A DNA stretch of 7,458 nt from Egerieimonas sp900552095 (GTDB lineage Bacteria; Bacillota; Clostridia; Lachnospirales; Lachnospiraceae), in the NCBI GenBank assembly GCA_902469965.1, contig CABREP010000080.1, positions 1 to 7,458 on the forward strand. Reading direction: 5' to 3'. Numbering within the stretch: the stretch's first letter is position 1; the number at the start of each line of letters is the position of its first letter. Under the pieces are notes generated by a model that searched no databases, was not told the origin of the DNA, and worked only from the letters and a program-made list of their open reading frames with translations. Shown piece by piece: positions 5,991 through 7,458 of the stretch. The translations under genes were made by a program, and so were the position numbers.

Positions 5991-7458
5991 TTATTCAGCT
6001 TCGGAATTTTTTCGGAAAATAATCAGCAGCACGCCTGCCGCAGCGGATCCTGCCGCCATTACCTGCCAGAAAGAAGCTCCACTGCTCACTCCTGTCTTTA
6101 CTACATCATTTCCCGTAATACTCTGGGGTGCTGTACCGGAAGTTCCTCCCGCCTGGCCTCCGCCGGACTGACTGCCGCCGGGCGTTGGTACAACAGGCTT
6201 TACGGCCTCCGGCTCTTCCCCGGAACCATCGGAGTTATCCGGAATATCCGGCTCCTGCGGTTTCGCGGGAAGTTTCGGGATTGTTTCTTCCTCTGCCGCG
6301 CCGCAAATCTCACAGGTTCTTCTCTTCAGACCTTCTGTGTCCGTATCCGCTTCTTTTTCCACTGTCCAGTCTGACCAGGTATGCCCTAGTGCTTCCACAG
6401 ACTCGACATTCACCACCTCCTGGCACACCGTACATTTCTGTACCCGCTCGCCTTCTTCGGTACAAGCTGCCTCTTTCACAGTCTCCCACTCTCCTGGCCT
6501 GTGACCGGCTGCCGGGATCACTTCTTCTTTCACTTCACCACAGTTTTCTTCTGTACAGGTAATCGTCTTTTTGCCCTCTTCTGTACAGGTGGCTTCTTTT
6601 AGAATCGTCTCCACCCCGGTAAAATGATGCTCATGAGTTTCAGACAGCGACGGAATCGCCCTTTCCTCCGACTTTTGACAAGCCGTACATGTTCTCTTCT
6701 GCAGGCCTGCCTCGTCCCACTGAGGCTCCTTCTCTACTGTCCACTCCGACCAGCTGTGCCCTGCCGCTTTTATAGTCTCTGTTTTCAGAACAATCTGGCA
6801 GGCCGTACATTTCTGTACTTTTTTTCCGTCTTTCTCGCAGGTGGCTTTCTCTGTAACCTCCCATTCCCCCGGTTTATGTCCGATGGCAGGAATCACTTCC
6901 TCTTTCACTGCACTACAGCCGGGTGTGGCACAGGCCACTGTCTTTTTCCCCTCTTCTGTACAGGTTGCCTCCTTTACGATCGTCTCTGCTCCGCTGAACT
7001 CATGGGTATGGCTCTCAGAGAGAGGCGGAAGTATGAGCGTTTCTGCTTTTCCACAGCTCTGGCAGGTTCTCTTCTTCAGACCTGTTTCGTCCCACTGAGG
7101 CTCCTTTTCCACGGTCCACTCAGACCACTTATGTTCCACAGCCGGTATCGTCTCTGTCCCAAGAACAGTCTGACATACAGTACACTTCTGTACCTTTTCC
7201 CCGTCTTTTTCACAGGTGGCTTTCTCTGTAACTTCCCATTCCCCCGGTTTATGTCCGATGGCAGAAATCACTTCCTCCTCCATCACCAGACCGCACATGG
7301 TACATCTGCGAACCCGCTTTCCGTCCTGAAAACAGGTGGCCTCCTGCAGAGTCTCCCACTCTTCACTCTTCTGATGAGGGATCAGATCCAGCTCCTCCTC
7401 CGTAATGACCCGTCCACACTCCTGGCAGGTCACTTTCCGATATCCTTTTCTCCGTCTT
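5991..7458 (-). CDS. Cys/Trp-rich repeat surface protein with sortase-like C-terminus (5' end beyond window)
   Basis: The frame is open to the right edge. A GTG at 7431-7433 is in frame but lies inside a repeat (KVTCQECG), so it is not the start, and the signal peptide must lie outside. Numbering residues from that codon, 1-388 are tandem modules built on GHxxxEW, ATCxxxGxxxxxCxxC and IPAxGH, a pattern seen in secreted Firmicutes proteins. Three module kinds alternate with a period of 125 residues. Residues 389-440 are a Pro/Glu then Gly/Ser-rich linker. DVVKTGVSS (443-451) is followed by a hydrophobic helix (about 454-473) and RKNSEAE, which looks like a degenerate sortase signal. The pattern points to a wall- or membrane-anchored extracellular protein. 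CxxC pairs could form disulfides or bind metal. No enzyme domain is visible and the partner or ligand is unknown. Confidence 0.85.
   Translation of the reverse strand, partial: RRRKGYRKVTCQECGRVITEEELDLIPHQKSEEWETLQEATCFQDGKRVRRCTMCGLVMEEEVISAIGHKPGEWEVTEKATCEKDGEKVQKCTVCQTVLGTETIPAVEHKWSEWTVEKEPQWDETGLKKRTCQSCGKAETLILPPLSESHTHEFSGAETIVKEATCTEEGKKTVACATPGCSAVKEEVIPAIGHKPGEWEVTEKATCEKDGKKVQKCTACQIVLKTETIKAAGHSWSEWTVEKEPQWDEAGLQKRTCTACQKSEERAIPSLSETHEHHFTGVETILKEATCTEEGKKTITCTEENCGEVKEEVIPAAGHRPGEWETVKEAACTEEGERVQKCTVCQEVVNVESVEALGHTWSDWTVEKEADTDTEGLKRRTCEICGAAEEETIPKLPAKPQEPDIPDNSDGSGEEPEAVKPVVPTPGGSQSGGGQAGGTSGTAPQSITGNDVVKTGVSSGASFWQVMAAGSAAAGVLLIIFRKNSEAE
6270..6506 (-). repeat. Third, incomplete repeat unit (A and B modules only)
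   Basis: Residues 310-388 begin GHRPGEWETVKEAAC and continue with WSDWTVEKEADTDTEG and CEIC, but the C module is missing and the Pro-rich linker follows. This unit is more diverged than the two before it, as is usual for the edge of a tandem array. Confidence 0.75.
6507..6881 (-). repeat. Second complete 375-bp higher-order repeat unit
   Basis: Residues 185-309 repeat the A-B-C order of the first unit with the same length of 125 residues: GHKPGEWEVTEKATC, WSEWTVEKEPQWDEAG and KEATCTEEGKK recur. The C module has CTEENC where the first unit has CATPGC. Confidence 0.85.
6882..7256 (-). repeat. First complete 375-bp (125-residue) higher-order repeat unit
   Basis: Residues 60-184 of the visible protein: an A module (GHKPGEWEVTEKATC, then CTVC), a B module (WSEWTVEKEPQWDETG, then CQSC) and a C module (KEATCTEEGKK, then CATPGC). 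The start of this unit and its flank at 7213-7275 are identical at 61 of 63 bases to 6838-6900 in the next unit, indicating recent duplication or gene conversion. Confidence 0.85.

Noticed and set aside
6128..6562. Plus-strand 144-codon frame inside the repeat gene
   Set aside because: It mirrors the conserved repeat protein and has Pro/Leu/Arg-rich shadow composition.
6270..7256. Tandem repeats as a CRISPR array
   Set aside because: The repeats are in frame, 375 bp long, and code for conserved Cys/Trp modules, with no unique spacers between short identical repeats.
7431..7433. GTG as start codon of the repeat protein
   Set aside because: The frame continues upstream to the window edge (RRKGYRKVTCQECG), the codon lies inside a repeat, and no signal peptide follows, so the real start is outside.

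Overview
The window reads as a chromosomal segment from a Gram-positive gut-type Clostridia, most likely Lachnospiraceae. The reasons are intermediate GC content, GGAGG-type ribosome binding sites, a clostridial-style Tex protein, small DUF4190/DUF2752/DUF975 membrane proteins, and a Cys-rich repeat surface protein with a sortase-like tail. The genus is inference. I see no tRNA, rRNA, CRISPR array, phage gene or insertion sequence, and no gene-free stretch longer than about 200 bases.

Left part (1-2016): the N-terminal half of the RNA-binding accessory protein Tex runs off the left edge on the minus strand. It diverges from a small two-helix DUF4190-type membrane protein on the plus strand. 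Between them lie back-to-back promoters and a 25-bp stem at the 5' end of the predicted DUF4190 transcript. The DUF4190 gene collides tail to tail, with an 11-bp overlap, with a DUF2752 gene on the minus strand. That gene is probably started at a GTG rather than the upstream ATG.

Middle (2075-2866): a DUF975 polytopic membrane protein diverges from the DUF2752 gene and ends at a likely bidirectional terminator.

Threonine operon (2901-5854, minus strand): an HTH-ACT protein (UPF0735 type), homoserine dehydrogenase (hom) and an ApgM-type 'phosphoglycerate mutase' are packed with gaps of 7 and 34 nt behind one extended -10 promoter. In this context the third gene is best read as the alternative homoserine kinase built on the phosphoglycerate mutase/alkaline phosphatase fold. 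The operon would then convert aspartate semialdehyde to homoserine to O-phosphohomoserine, with the ACT protein as probable amino-acid-sensing regulator. Aspartokinase and threonine synthase are not in the window.

Right part (5942-7458, minus strand): the C-terminal part of a secreted, cell-wall-type protein made of Cys/Trp-rich repeats is open at the right edge. It shows a higher-order repeat of exactly 125 residues and ends in a Gly/Ser/Pro linker, a VKTG motif, a membrane helix and a charged tail. A 16-bp perfect hairpin follows its stop codon.
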